Source of the DNA: CAWBBA01 sp963729795 | Lineage (GTDB): Bacteria; Desulfobacterota; Desulfomonilia; Desulfomonilales; Desulfomonilaceae | NCBI GenBank assembly: GCA_963729795.1 | Contig: CAVSPC010000056.1 | Location: forward strand, 1-64,000 | Length of the DNA stretch: 64,000 nt | Reading direction: 5' to 3' | Shown: positions 17,916-26,680 of the stretch, one piece after another | How the letters are laid out: every line of letters begins with the position of its first letter | Position numbering within the stretch: position 1 is the stretch's first letter | Position numbers and translations under genes: made by a program | The notes under the pieces: generated by a model | Databases searched by the model: none | What the model was told of the DNA's origin: nothing | The model's input: the letters and a program-made list of their open reading frames with translations, nothing else

Positions 17916-18494
17916 ATGGAGATACGGAAGATCGTGAAAATCGTTGAAGAGATACACAGAGAAATGGGCAAACCGGTGAATCCTCCCACCAAGCGCGCCG
18001 CCGCTGTCGCGGTAATAGCCAATCCCTTTGCAGGTCGATATGAGGAGAATCTCGACGAACTGATCGGGGTCGGCGAAGAGTTGGGCGGTATTCTGGGCAA
18101 AATGGCGGTGGAAGCGCTGGGAATCTCACCGGAACAGGCTGAAAGTTACGGCAAGGGGGCCATAGTCGGACCTCTAGGCGAGTTGGAGCATGCCGCAGCA
18201 ATATTGCACCCCAAGCTGGGTGGTCCTTTCAGAGAAGCGGTCGGTGGTGGCAAGGCGCTCATCCCGTCCGCGAAGAAAATAGGCGGCCCCGGGACCGAAA
18301 TCGACGTTCCTGTGCATTACAAGGACGCAGCCTTCGTTCGTACCCACTTTGACGCCATGCCGGTGCGAGTCCAGGATGCTCCCCGCGGGGATGAAATCGT
18401 GGTGGCCTTGGTCGTTACGGCCTCAGGGAGACCGCTACCGCGCGTCGGAGGACTGCTCAAGGATCAGGCAAAGAAAGAGGATGGATTACGATGA
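17916..18494 (+). CDS. AA_synth family protein (DUF1185)
   Basis: 192 residues. The start is the second ATG (17916), seven bases after AGGAGG; the ATG at 17910 is too close. The sequence MEIRKIVKIVEEIHRE...RAAAVAVIANPFAGRY...AVEALGI...SYGKGAIVGPLGELEHAAAILHPKLG matches the amino acid synthesis family (PF06684), whose biochemical role is poorly known. It follows ftsY closely and precedes a hairpin that could end transcription. Assignment to the family is firm; the function is not. Confidence 0.8.
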   Translation: MEIRKIVKIVEEIHREMGKPVNPPTKRAAAVAVIANPFAGRYEENLDELIGVGEELGGILGKMAVEALGISPEQAESYGKGAIVGPLGELEHAAAILHPKLGGPFREAVGGGKALIPSAKKIGGPGTEIDVPVHYKDAAFVRTHFDAMPVRVQDAPRGDEIVVALVVTASGRPLPRVGGLLKDQAKKEDGLR

Positions 18495-18524
18495 GCTTGT
18501 CATAAAAGTTTTTGGAAGAGGGGT

Positions 18525-18572
18525 TCGGGGAGACCCCACGTCTCGCGGGGTTACAAAAAAGTGTCTCCCCGA
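18525..18572. terminator. Candidate bidirectional terminator
   Basis: The inverted repeat TCGGGGAGAC (18525-18534) and GTCTCCCCGA (18563-18572) encloses a nested CCCC...GGGG pair. It lies between the converging AA_synth gene and the HCDH-crotonase gene. The TCTCGCGGGG piece also resembles the core of the dispersed repeats. Confidence 0.45.
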
Positions 18573-18601
18573 CTATTTCCTCACACTCTCTTTGCCTTCA
18601 C

Positions 18602-20625
18602 CTACCTGTGCACAAACGGAGCTTTGGAGCGAGCACCTTTTTCGACAAAGTTTTTCAGCCCTATCTGGTTATCCTCTGTGGTCCAGCATTCCCCGAAGCA
18701 TTTAGCTTCCCACTTGAGGCCGTCTTCGACGGTCATCTTTGCGCCTTCGAGGATGGCCTTGACCGCCAGCTTATCAATCGCCCGGGACAGGTGTCCGATG
18801 TCCACATCCGGCAATTTTTCAGGAACATTGGAAAGTGGGCCTCTTTCTATTTGTTTCACTTTAGTTTTGCCTGCCGCCAATTCACGAGCCATATCTATGG
18901 CCCGTTCCGAGACGTCGCCTTCGACCTCTTCATTTATGAGGCCGTACGCGAGGGCTTGAGAGGTTGAAATTGGCTTCGCGGTGCGAATCATCTCAGAAGC
19001 CTTTTCAAAGCCTGTTAACCTGGGAAGGCGCTGAGTGCCGCCCATCCCGGGTATGAGCCCGAGATTCACTTCCGGTTGGCCGACGAAAAGGCTCAAACCC
19101 TTCCGTGCGACTCGAGCATTACAGCACATTGCCAATTCGCACCCGCCGCCCAGTGAAAGCCCGTTCATGGCCGCGACAACCGGTTTGCCGATATGTTCGA
19201 GCTTCGAGGATGCAATCTGCCCTTTTCGAGCGAATGCCTCACCCTCAGCGGGGTTGTGAGACCGGCCATTTCCTTTATATCCGCGCCCGCGACAAACGCT
19301 TTGTTCCCAAAGCCCGTAATCACAGCGGCTTTGATTTCCGGATCGTTCTTTATGGTTTCAATATGAGATTCCAGCTCCTTGAAAACTTTGCTGTTGAGAG
19401 CATTAAGGGCCTTGGGCCGCCGAATGGTGATAACTCCTATATCGCCTTTCTTTTCAAAGAGCACATCAAGGACTTCCCAGGGCTTGCCCGAGGCAGCTTG
19501 CTCTCTCAGAGCCTTTGAAACAGGCATGGCCGGGTACTTCTTTGCGAATGCCTCCACCAGTTCCAGGGCTTTGCCGACACCCAAGGAATTCATGAATCCG
19601 AATGGCGGCTTCATATCCAGCGCTACGCTGATCAGCAGGTCAAAGTCGCTTGTGGTTATAATTCCTGAATCCAGGGTGTCGCACACCATGGCGAAATAAG
19701 CTCCCTGAATTTCCTCTGTAATGATTTTCTCCTTGTCAGGCGGCACCTCGACAGTTTCGCCACGCGCAGGAACTTCCCAATCCAAGTTCGCGTCGACCAT
19801 TTTCTGAAGCCGTTCGGGAACTCTGTACCAAGGGTTCAAGCGTTTGTTCATTTCGGACAGGCCGTGAACGCAGATGGGATTCCCGCCCGTGAGGTTCTGT
19901 CCGGTCAAAGGCCCTACAGCAAGCCCAAGAGCTTTGGCTGCCACTGCATCGATTTGTTTGGTGTCGCCGTAGCCCGCGTCTGCGCATTGTATGCACGCGA
20001 CCATGAGCCCTTCGAAAATGGGGTCCACCGCGTATCCATATCGGGAGCCGACTTGGATGGGGATTTTCCCGATGAACTCGTAAAAGCGCATCATGAACTC
20101 AGCGATTTCCGGCTCCGTTTCTTCGGCGGCAATGATTTCCAGAGCGAGGTTGCGTTCCGCGGGAAAGAAATAGTGGGCGCACAACGCTCGGCCTTTGTGA
20201 GCCAGTTCCTCGAAAATTCTTTCCGGTTCAAGATGTGATGAATTGCTGGCCAGAATTGTGTCCCGAGTAACCAGTTCTTCCACCTGTTTGAAGATTCGCC
20301 GCTTCAGAGGGAGATCCTCCGTGGCCGCTTCCACAACTAGATCAGCGCCTTTCAATTGATTGTAATCGGAAGTGAAGGTTACATGGCTCTTCATTCCCTC
20401 GACTTCGTGAGGCTTGAATGCTCCGGTCTGACCTCCTTTGTCCACCTTTTTGAAGAGCTTGGCCTTCCCCTTTTCCAAAGCGGTTTCAGCGACATCCACC
20501 ACGACGACTTGGACGTCATGAGGATGCAGCACTTTTACAAAATGCAGGGCTATATCGGGACCGATCTGGCCGGAACCGATCACGCCGACTTTGCCGATCG
20601 TACGTCCGCGGAACAAAAATGCCAT
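18602..20625 (-). pseudogene. 3-hydroxyacyl-CoA dehydrogenase / enoyl-CoA hydratase fusion, apparent frameshift
   Basis: A beta-oxidation enzyme with inverted domain order: dehydrogenase first, crotonase last. The start is the ATG ending at 20625 (MAFLFRGRTIGKVGVIGSG), six bases after AAGGAGG. It contains the NAD-binding GSGQIG, the catalytic-His segment CAHYFFPAERN, the HCDH C-terminal domains and, from about residue 390, the crotonase domain. That domain carries GADIKEMAG, and after the shift MNGLSLGGGCELAM with the first Glu and QPEVNLGLIPGMGGTQRL with the second. The frame breaks after LTTP. Adding one G to the run 19250-19253 restores AEGEAFARKGQIASSKLEHIGK and one protein of about 674 residues. 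It is either a sequence error or a split gene; both halves keep their catalytic residues. Confidence 0.8.
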
Positions 20626-21078
20626 GTTCATCCTCCTTCAAGGAAATTATCGTTTATAGAGAACCACTATAGGATGCCCTGTTGACTGGAGATCCCGGCG
20701 CGACATCAGCCATCACGAACCCCCTGGTCTTGCCGTTATGGAACACGCAAGGCTGCCTATAAGCCTTTTACCTTGCGTGCCTGAGTGCAACTGTCAGAAA
20801 AACTACCATTTCCGCTTTCCGGTTGTAAAGGCGAATCGTTCACTCTGTCATATAATCACAATCTCGGATTTGAGATGTTGCATTTGGCCGACAGGAATGG
20901 AATCTTATCTTCCAGTGCCGCTCACGGAGATTTTAACGCGGCTACATTTCGATCGGATTGATTCGGCGAGATTTCATCATAATGAATTGGTGCCGACATC
21001 GGATTTTATGTCTCCTAATGGTTATTCGTGCTATTTTGAGAGGTTGTTTGCAGATAAACTTTCCAGGAGGAATGCGAT
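20626..21078. other. Divergent intergenic region with a hairpin
   Basis: Lies between the HCDH-crotonase gene (minus) and the nitroreductase gene (plus). It holds the hairpin at 20744-20779 and an AT-rich CATATAATCAC near 20850 that could be a -10 box; no matching -35 box at normal spacing was found. No gene is seen. Confidence 0.4.
20744..20779. other. Hairpin, possible regulatory or terminator structure
   Basis: CACGCAAGG (20744-20752) pairs with CCTTGCGTG (20771-20779), nine perfect pairs, with a nested GGCT/AGCC pairing in the loop. It is placed in the leader region far upstream of the nitroreductase gene. Confidence 0.4.
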
Positions 21079-21741
21079 ATGGAACTCGACCAGACCGTGC
21101 TGAACAGACGAAGCATTCGAGCGTTTTTGCCCGATCCTGTCCCGCGGGATAAAATCGAAAAGATCGTTGAGCTTGCACGATGGGCCCCCTCATGGGGAAA
21201 CACTCAGCCATGGGAAATTGTCGTCGCGGACGGAGAAAAAGCCCGCAGCCTGGCTGACGCCTTCGTGGAAGAGGTAACGAGAGGTGCTACGCCCCGGCCG
21301 GACATTGCCATGCCTATTGAATTCCCGGAAGCTCACAAGAAACGTTACACCGGCTTAGGTCGTGATCTGCTCACTTTTCTGGGAGTTACCCGGGATGACG
21401 CAGAAGGCCGCAGACAACACTATTTGAACATGTATAAGTTCTTCGGCGCGCCTGCTGTCGTATATCTCACTATAGACGGCCGACTGAACGAACCTTACGC
21501 CTGCCTGGATTTGGGATCCATCGGCACGACAATTTGTTATGCGGCCGTTCAAGAGGGTCTGGGGACAATTTATCTCGCGGCATCAATGCACTATCCTGAC
21601 ATTGTGAAGAAGATCTTAGGCATACCTGAGGACAAAAAAGTTGTTATCGGCATAGCAATTGGAACTCCTCATCCGGACGCGCCGGCAAGCATTTTCAGGA
21701 GCAGCCGCGAACCAGTAGGAAACATATTGCGATTTGCGTGA
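21079..21741 (+). CDS. Nitroreductase-family flavoprotein
   Basis: 220 residues with AGGAGG eight bases before the ATG. The N-terminal VLNRRSIRAFLPDPVPRDKIEKIVELARWAPSWGNTQPWEIVV is the classic FMN-binding start of the nitroreductase family. The later CLDLGSIGTTICYAAVQEGLGT and VIGIAIGTPHPD complete the fold. Members reduce nitro compounds, quinones or flavins with NAD(P)H in the cytoplasm. It stands alone, with no operon partner evident, and the substrate is unknown. Confidence 0.88.
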   Translation: MELDQTVLNRRSIRAFLPDPVPRDKIEKIVELARWAPSWGNTQPWEIVVADGEKARSLADAFVEEVTRGATPRPDIAMPIEFPEAHKKRYTGLGRDLLTFLGVTRDDAEGRRQHYLNMYKFFGAPAVVYLTIDGRLNEPYACLDLGSIGTTICYAAVQEGLGTIYLAASMHYPDIVKKILGIPEDKKVVIGIAIGTPHPDAPASIFRSSREPVGNILRFA

Positions 21742-21908
21742 AATCAGAGGGGACTTCTTGACTAACAGGGCGAGTAGCACTATGATGAATTTCATCCCAT
21801 CGTTCGACAAAGAACCCGTCATCAGCCTGGAAAGTTCCGGGAACGCCGTGAGGGTCCCTGAAACTATTATACATAGCTGACGGCTGCGGAGAATAAGAAG
21901 ACGCCATT

Positions 21909-22820
21909 ATGAATAGGCGTGAATTCATTATTTCTGTCGGCGCGGCCGGTGTGTTTTCATTGCTCCCTTCGATTCGGCTCCACGCTTTTAGTCCGCCCCG
22001 ACAACTAGCGGCCGGCGAAGTAGGGCTCAAAGGCCCGTTCGACATTGCATTCGATTCTTCCGGAAATCTTCTGGCCACAGATCCCCCGAGTTATCGCGTA
22101 GTCTGTCTCGATGCTTCGAACCGGGAAATCGGGTCGTTCGGAGCCCCCGGTTCGAAAGCAGGGCGCCTGAATTTTCCTAAAGGTATAGCAGTAGATCGGG
22201 ACGGCCTTGTCTACGTTGTGGATTCCAATAACTGCCGAATCCAGGTCTTTGATCGCAAGGGAAAGGTTCAGCACGTTATCGGGTCAGTCGGGTCCATAGG
22301 TGGTTCCTTCGCAACTCCGCAAGGAGCGTTTGTTGACCGCTCAGGAAAGCTTCTGGTGGCTGACACGAGAAACCATCGAATACAAATTTTTCAGGGTGGC
22401 AAGCTAGTTGCGGTGCTAGGCGACCTGGGCGACGGAAACGACCAGTTCAGGCTCCCTACTGCTTCCGCAGTCACATCAGACGGACAAATCCTGGTACTGG
22501 ACAGTAAACACGGCCGCATCAAGGTCTTCGGGCAAAACCTCAAGTTCATACGGAGTTTTGCCGACGCCGGGAAAGACCCCGGCCTGCTCAATATGCCCCA
22601 GGGTATGACTCTGGATGCTGCGGGACACGTATGGGTGGCAGACACCGGCAATCACAGAATTCAGGAATTCAGTTCTGACGGCAAAGTAATATCCGTGCTT
22701 GGAAATGAAGGTTCCGCCGAGGGTCAATTCAGGAATCCCACTGGCATTGCGTGTCGGGAAGACAGAATCTATGTAGCCGACAACGGGAATGCAAGAATAC
22801 AGGTACTGGTGCGCAACTGA
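21909..22820 (+). CDS. Exported NHL-repeat beta-propeller protein
   Basis: 303 residues. A twin-arginine signal peptide (MNRREFIISVGAAGVFSLLPS) is followed by about six NHL repeats, each with a GxxxFxxPxGIAVDxxGxxYVVDxxNxRIQVF pattern (for example PKGIAVDRDGLVYVVDSNN and DTRNHRIQIF). NHL propellers are usually protein-binding scaffolds. Exported ones are common near cytochrome and electron-transfer genes of sulfate and metal reducers. It is the first gene of the long plus-strand redox cluster, and the next gene begins 6 bases after its stop. A scaffold or assembly role for that complex is inference. Confidence 0.8.
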   Translation: MNRREFIISVGAAGVFSLLPSIRLHAFSPPRQLAAGEVGLKGPFDIAFDSSGNLLATDPPSYRVVCLDASNREIGSFGAPGSKAGRLNFPKGIAVDRDGLVYVVDSNNCRIQVFDRKGKVQHVIGSVGSIGGSFATPQGAFVDRSGKLLVADTRNHRIQIFQGGKLVAVLGDLGDGNDQFRLPTASAVTSDGQILVLDSKHGRIKVFGQNLKFIRSFADAGKDPGLLNMPQGMTLDAAGHVWVADTGNHRIQEFSSDGKVISVLGNEGSAEGQFRNPTGIACREDRIYVADNGNARIQVLVRN

Positions 22821-22826
22821 GACGTC

Positions 22827-23153
22827 ATGCACATTGAACAGGCTACAGTGTTTTTTCTGGTGATCGTATTTGCCGCGGCTGAAGTCTATCGCATGCTGCG
22901 GGGAAGACGAGGTGTCCTCGTTTCCGAGGACAATCAGGGGCTTCCCGGGATCGCCCTTCCTGTGACATCCGTCAAGGTGAGATTGGAAAGCGGTGATGAG
23001 GTGACAGCCACCATGAACTGTTGCACCGCGTGCCTGGGCCGTTTGAAGATTGGTGACGAGGTTCGTGTCTCGGATTCCAGTGACGGATATGTGGTAGACC
23101 TCCCGTGGTTCCGCCGCGGATCGTGCCACAGCCGAACTTCCATGAATGTTTGA
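22827..23153 (+). CDS. Small membrane-anchored protein, unknown function
   Basis: 108 residues. An N-terminal helix (QATVFFLVIVFAAAEVYRML) is followed by a compact beta-rich domain with VRLESGDEVTATMNCCTACLGRLKIGDEVRV, which resembles a small OB or NfeD-like barrel, and carries a CCxxC cluster. The gene sits tightly between the NHL protein and the polytopic membrane protein. The cysteines could bind metal or form a disulfide. No family is recognised. Confidence 0.6.
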   Translation: MHIEQATVFFLVIVFAAAEVYRMLRGRRGVLVSEDNQGLPGIALPVTSVKVRLESGDEVTATMNCCTACLGRLKIGDEVRVSDSSDGYVVDLPWFRRGSCHSRTSMNV

Positions 23154-23167
23154 ACTGGAGACTTCTG

Positions 23168-24961
23168 TTGGAAATTCTGGGATATATCACGCTTTGCATT
23201 TTCTTGGGCCTGATGCTCCTTACGCTTTTCGGCTACATTCGCACTCCGGTTCAGACTGTGCTCGTTTTTTCAACGGTGTTGTGCCTTCTGGTAGGGGGAG
23301 CATTTCGGTACGCGTATTCCGGGTGGAACGCGGTCTTGCTTCTTCCCAATGAGTTTCTCGGCGGAATCATTCTCCATCCCATAACGGCTCTGCTCGCTGG
23401 TCTGTTTCTTGCCGGAGGGTTGAAGGCGTCGGGTGGGTTCGAGGCTTTAAAGGTTATTCTGCACTATCTTCGCAGGAGCCCCATCGGTCTCGTGGGCACA
23501 CTGGTCGTCCTGATTAATCTTCCTGTGATCTCCTCTCTACCCTGCGGCAGGATTCTCGCTGCGGCGCTCTTGCCCCTGTTGTTCACCTTCGGCTTTGAAG
23601 GCGGGATGGGAATACTCACGAAGTCGCAGCTCATAGTCCTAATAGGGGCCTTCACACGTAATGCTATGGGTTCGTGCGGACCATCGCCGATCGGTGGTGT
23701 GGGACAAATCGGAGAGGGTTTTCTCGGGAGCTACTTCGCCACCGCGTCAGACGGAATCCTTCGGGCTCCGCAGGCATTCTCCCTGATGCTTGGCACAGCG
23801 ATAGTAGCGCTATTCCTTAAACTGGTCAGTCAGCGGCTTTATCCTAATGATGTCGCTCTCCGAGAAGCTCCCAGCGCCACGCCGGGCGATGAAAGCTCTG
23901 AACCTGACATTAAGGCACCTCTCGAAGGCTATCTTGCCCTGGTTATTTTCGTGCTTTCGCTGCTCATAGCCATATTTCAGCCTTTCGGCAAAATGCCGGT
24001 TCAGACGGTCCTCGTGGCCGGCGCGCTGTTGATGATAGTTGTCTGTCGCATCAGGCTCACTCATCTGATGGAAGGAATTATCCTATTGCCTGTAACGGCA
24101 ATGGCAGCAGGTTTTCTGGCCGCAGGTGCCCTCGCTGCCACCGGAGGATTTGATGCGCTTGGCGTGCTTTTGAACAGCCTTGTAAAAGCCCCATTCCTTG
24201 GCGTTGCCGGGATGCTCGCCATCTTCGTCCAGTTCCAGACTATCCTCCCTCTTTCATGTTCGAGAATACTTACTGCCGCTCTGGTCCCGGTGCTTTATCT
24301 GTTCGGGCCTGCGAAGTTCGGATTTCTCGACTGGCCTCAACTGGCAATCGTCATGGCCGCGTACATCATCAATGCCACGACATCTTGCGGCCCTTCGCCT
24401 CTCGGCGGCGGCGGCATGATGGGCGAAGGGACCATGAGGGCCGAAACGGGATTCATAAAGGGGGCATACACTTTCGCTTCCATGGCCATCATGGCACCAC
24501 TGGCCGCCATTTATATGAAGTTCCTGAATCTTTCGGTTTTCGAGCCCTCCAATCCCAACTTTGTCAGGGACATAGTAACAATCGCTGAATTCGCACTCGT
24601 CATTGTAGGTGTGAACGTCATCTTCATCTATCTAGGCAGCCGCTTGTTTGGCACCAATGGGTCGAAGAATTTTGCCATTCAGCTTGGCGGGTTCCTGCTC
24701 AGCGGGGCTATGGGAGGGGGCATTCTGGCATTTGCCCTCTTCGAGTCGAATGGAACAGCGATCCTTCAGGGGATTACGGGAGGCGTGATAGCGGCAGCGC
24801 TGATCGGGCTCATGGTTCCCAGGACGTTGTCGAAGCAGATGTCCGTCACGCTGGGTGGGCCGGATTTTGAACCGCCAGCCGATCTGGACAAGAGGCAGCT
24901 ACAGCCAGTCATCAGAGAGGCTGAGCGCCAATTGCCCCATGAACCGGCATTTTTGAGGTAA
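23168..24961 (+). CDS. Polytopic membrane protein with internal duplication
   Basis: 597 residues if started at the TTG at 23168, which has GGAG seven bases upstream; a longer frame reaches back into the previous gene. There are about fourteen hydrophobic segments arranged as two homologous halves. Each half has a TPVQTVL-like start, an L-AG-L-A-GGF-AL segment, a CGRIL or CSRIL turn followed by AAL, and the striking motif SCGPSP(I/L)GG-G--GEG. The two-fold repeat with a conserved polar motif is typical of secondary transporters of the ion-transporter superfamily, but I do not recognise the family. Placement inside a redox cluster suggests substrate or ion transport linked to it, or a membrane anchor. 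Confidence 0.7.
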   Translation: MEILGYITLCIFLGLMLLTLFGYIRTPVQTVLVFSTVLCLLVGGAFRYAYSGWNAVLLLPNEFLGGIILHPITALLAGLFLAGGLKASGGFEALKVILHYLRRSPIGLVGTLVVLINLPVISSLPCGRILAAALLPLLFTFGFEGGMGILTKSQLIVLIGAFTRNAMGSCGPSPIGGVGQIGEGFLGSYFATASDGILRAPQAFSLMLGTAIVALFLKLVSQRLYPNDVALREAPSATPGDESSEPDIKAPLEGYLALVIFVLSLLIAIFQPFGKMPVQTVLVAGALLMIVVCRIRLTHLMEGIILLPVTAMAAGFLAAGALAATGGFDALGVLLNSLVKAPFLGVAGMLAIFVQFQTILPLSCSRILTAALVPVLYLFGPAKFGFLDWPQLAIVMAAYIINATTSCGPSPLGGGGMMGEGTMRAETGFIKGAYTFASMAIMAPLAAIYMKFLNLSVFEPSNPNFVRDIVTIAEFALVIVGVNVIFIYLGSRLFGTNGSKNFAIQLGGFLLSGAMGGGILAFALFESNGTAILQGITGGVIAAALIGLMVPRTLSKQMSVTLGGPDFEPPADLDKRQLQPVIREAERQLPHEPAFLR

Positions 24962-24965
24962 AGTT

Positions 24966-25118
24966 TTGCTTACGTGGATTATCTTTCTCTTTGTTGGAAC
25001 CGTTTCCGGAGTGATCATAGCTTGGGCTCTGGACATGAAGTCTCCAAGGGAGCTCCTTCAGGGGGCTGCTGGGGGATTCATAGCGGGACTGTTGATGTCC
25101 GCTATGCTGCCACACTAG
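24966..25118 (+). CDS. Small membrane protein, 50 residues
   Basis: A TTG start lies five bases after the TAA of the preceding gene, whose last codons provide a GAGG ribosome site at proper distance. The protein has two hydrophobic helices (WIIFLFVGTVSGVIIAWAL and GAAGGFIAGLLMSAML) joined by DMKSPRELLQ, ending at TAG 25116. The tight coupling between two membrane-protein genes suggests a small accessory subunit. It is short and easily missed; no homology was recognised. Confidence 0.55.
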   Translation: MLTWIIFLFVGTVSGVIIAWALDMKSPRELLQGAAGGFIAGLLMSAMLPH

Positions 25119-25137
25119 GACTGAGACACTGAAACCA

Positions 25138-25677
25138 ATGCCAGAAGAAAAGACTAGCGATATCAAGCATAAACGACAGGATCTCGACCAGCCCATGGTG
25201 CTCCCCGGTATCCATCGGTACCAGTTCTTCACCAACCTGAAGGACCGCGGCTGGACGCTCAATCTGGACCGCATAGCATTGTTCGGGATAGTCTCCGCGT
25301 TGCTCGCAACGGTGATCAAACCCCTTCTCAAGGGCAATCCGGCAACTATCTACTGTTATGAATGTCGGGCCTGTTACGCCACTCAAGATCGGTGCCCCGC
25401 AGGCATTATGTTTCAGGCTGAACTGACTGTCGCAGCACGCGTGACGGACTATGATCGATTCATACGCAACGGCGGTCTCAAGTGCGTTCGTTGCGGGAAT
25501 TGTCAGAGTTATTGCGTGCAATACCTCCCAACTGCTCAGATGTTCGGGACTATGCAGGAGGATACCCGCGCGGCCATGAGAAAAGGCATTGTGCCTCGTT
25601 ATTCTCTCAAAAGGGCTATGGACCAGGGGCTAGTGGGAAAGGAATTCATAGATGACGTGGTCAAGGCTCTTGCATAA
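25138..25677 (+). CDS. Membrane-anchored 4Fe-4S protein
   Basis: 179 residues. One transmembrane helix near 45-63 (IALFGIVSALLATVIKPLL) precedes two cysteine clusters. The first is CYECRACYATQDRCPAG (a CxxCxxCx5CP variant with an extended last spacing) and the second is CVRCGNCQSYC. These would bind two 4Fe-4S clusters on the cytoplasmic face. The arrangement recalls the C-terminal domain of NapH- or HdrC-type proteins. It overlaps the next gene by 26 bases and is almost certainly a subunit of the electron-transfer system encoded around it. Confidence 0.75.
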   Translation: MPEEKTSDIKHKRQDLDQPMVLPGIHRYQFFTNLKDRGWTLNLDRIALFGIVSALLATVIKPLLKGNPATIYCYECRACYATQDRCPAGIMFQAELTVAARVTDYDRFIRNGGLKCVRCGNCQSYCVQYLPTAQMFGTMQEDTRAAMRKGIVPRYSLKRAMDQGLVGKEFIDDVVKALA

Positions 25678-26680
25678 TCCTCCTGATCTTCTGTGGAGCG
25701 CCCTGACCACGCGCGGGGTGCGCCTCTCGATTTACCTGATCCTGGTAGCCGCTCTCTTCCCTTCGAGTAGGTTCATCTTGACGCTTACTTTCCTGGTCAC
25801 TTTGGGAATTATGTGGACAAAAGACTACCGGGCCGGCGGCAGCCCGAAAATTTGGTACCTGACCGCGGCAGTCGCCGTACTTCTCATCGGTTACGGTTAT
25901 GCTCGATTTGATGTGAAGAGGGTTGACGATCTGCGCTTTGCAGACAGCCCCTGGGCGGCGGGAATCTCCAGGGTCAAGGACGGGACCTATACTGGCGTGG
26001 GGGAAGGTTTCCGCGGCCCGATAGAGGTCAAGGTTGAAGTCGCGAATCATCGCATAACCGGCATCCGTACACTCGAATATCCGGATCTGATCTCAGTCAA
26101 AGACAATGCCGTGAAGTCGTACCGGGACGAGATCCTCAAGAAAGGGGAGTTGGAGCCCCCGGGTCAGCCCGGAATGTACCGTGGGGCCGAGAGAACGTTG
26201 ACCGGATACGCGAGCGCGGTTGAATCCGCTCTGTCTAAGGGTATTTCGAATTACCCGCAGTATAGCATCATATCAAGGACTTTCTTGAATGCGTTTCTGG
26301 GAAAGGCTCCGGATCGAGTAACCCTGAACGCGTTGGCGATCCTGTTTGCAGCATTCATCGTTTTCGAATACGCCTTGCAATCCATGCTTACACCCGGAAC
26401 CGGTCGCTCGATCAACTGCTACAACTGTGCGACCTGCGTCGGAGCGTGTCCCGTGAAAGAGGCTGAAGGCGTTCAGATACCCATGGGGTTGGTGTTGCTG
26501 ACAAGATTGGGCGATTACGAAAGGGTGATGGAACTTTCCAAGTACTGTGTGGGTTGCGGTAGGTGCGCTGCAAAGTGCCCCATAGGCAATTCCGGTCCTT
26601 TGGTCATTTCCGCGGCTTTCCAGGCTTGTCTGAAAAAGAGAAGCTCAAAAGAGCCTGCGCGACGGGAGGAAACTGCCTGA
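25652..26680 (+). CDS. FMN_bind and 4Fe-4S membrane protein
   Basis: 342 residues combining three modules. Residues about 20-85 contain two or three membrane helices. Residues about 110-210 are an FMN_bind domain (DGTYTGVGEGFRGPIEVKVEV) like those of RnfG, NqrC and NosR; the usual SGAT flavinylation site is replaced by SRTFLNAF, so covalent FMN is uncertain. After another helix (LNALAILFAAFIVFEYAL) come two ferredoxin motifs, CYNCATCVGACPV and CVGCGRCAAKCPIG. The order FMN_bind, helix, ferredoxin resembles NosR/RnfG-type electron bridges across the membrane. The stop codon overlaps the start of the cytochrome gene by one base. Confidence 0.8.
   Translation: MTWSRLLHNPPDLLWSALTTRGVRLSIYLILVAALFPSSRFILTLTFLVTLGIMWTKDYRAGGSPKIWYLTAAVAVLLIGYGYARFDVKRVDDLRFADSPWAAGISRVKDGTYTGVGEGFRGPIEVKVEVANHRITGIRTLEYPDLISVKDNAVKSYRDEILKKGELEPPGQPGMYRGAERTLTGYASAVESALSKGISNYPQYSIISRTFLNAFLGKAPDRVTLNALAILFAAFIVFEYALQSMLTPGTGRSINCYNCATCVGACPVKEAEGVQIPMGLVLLTRLGDYERVMELSKYCVGCGRCAAKCPIGNSGPLVISAAFQACLKKRSSKEPARREETA

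Noticed and set aside
22476..23129. 217-codon minus-strand frame
   Set aside because: Shadow of the NHL and small membrane protein genes, which have coherent domains and signals.
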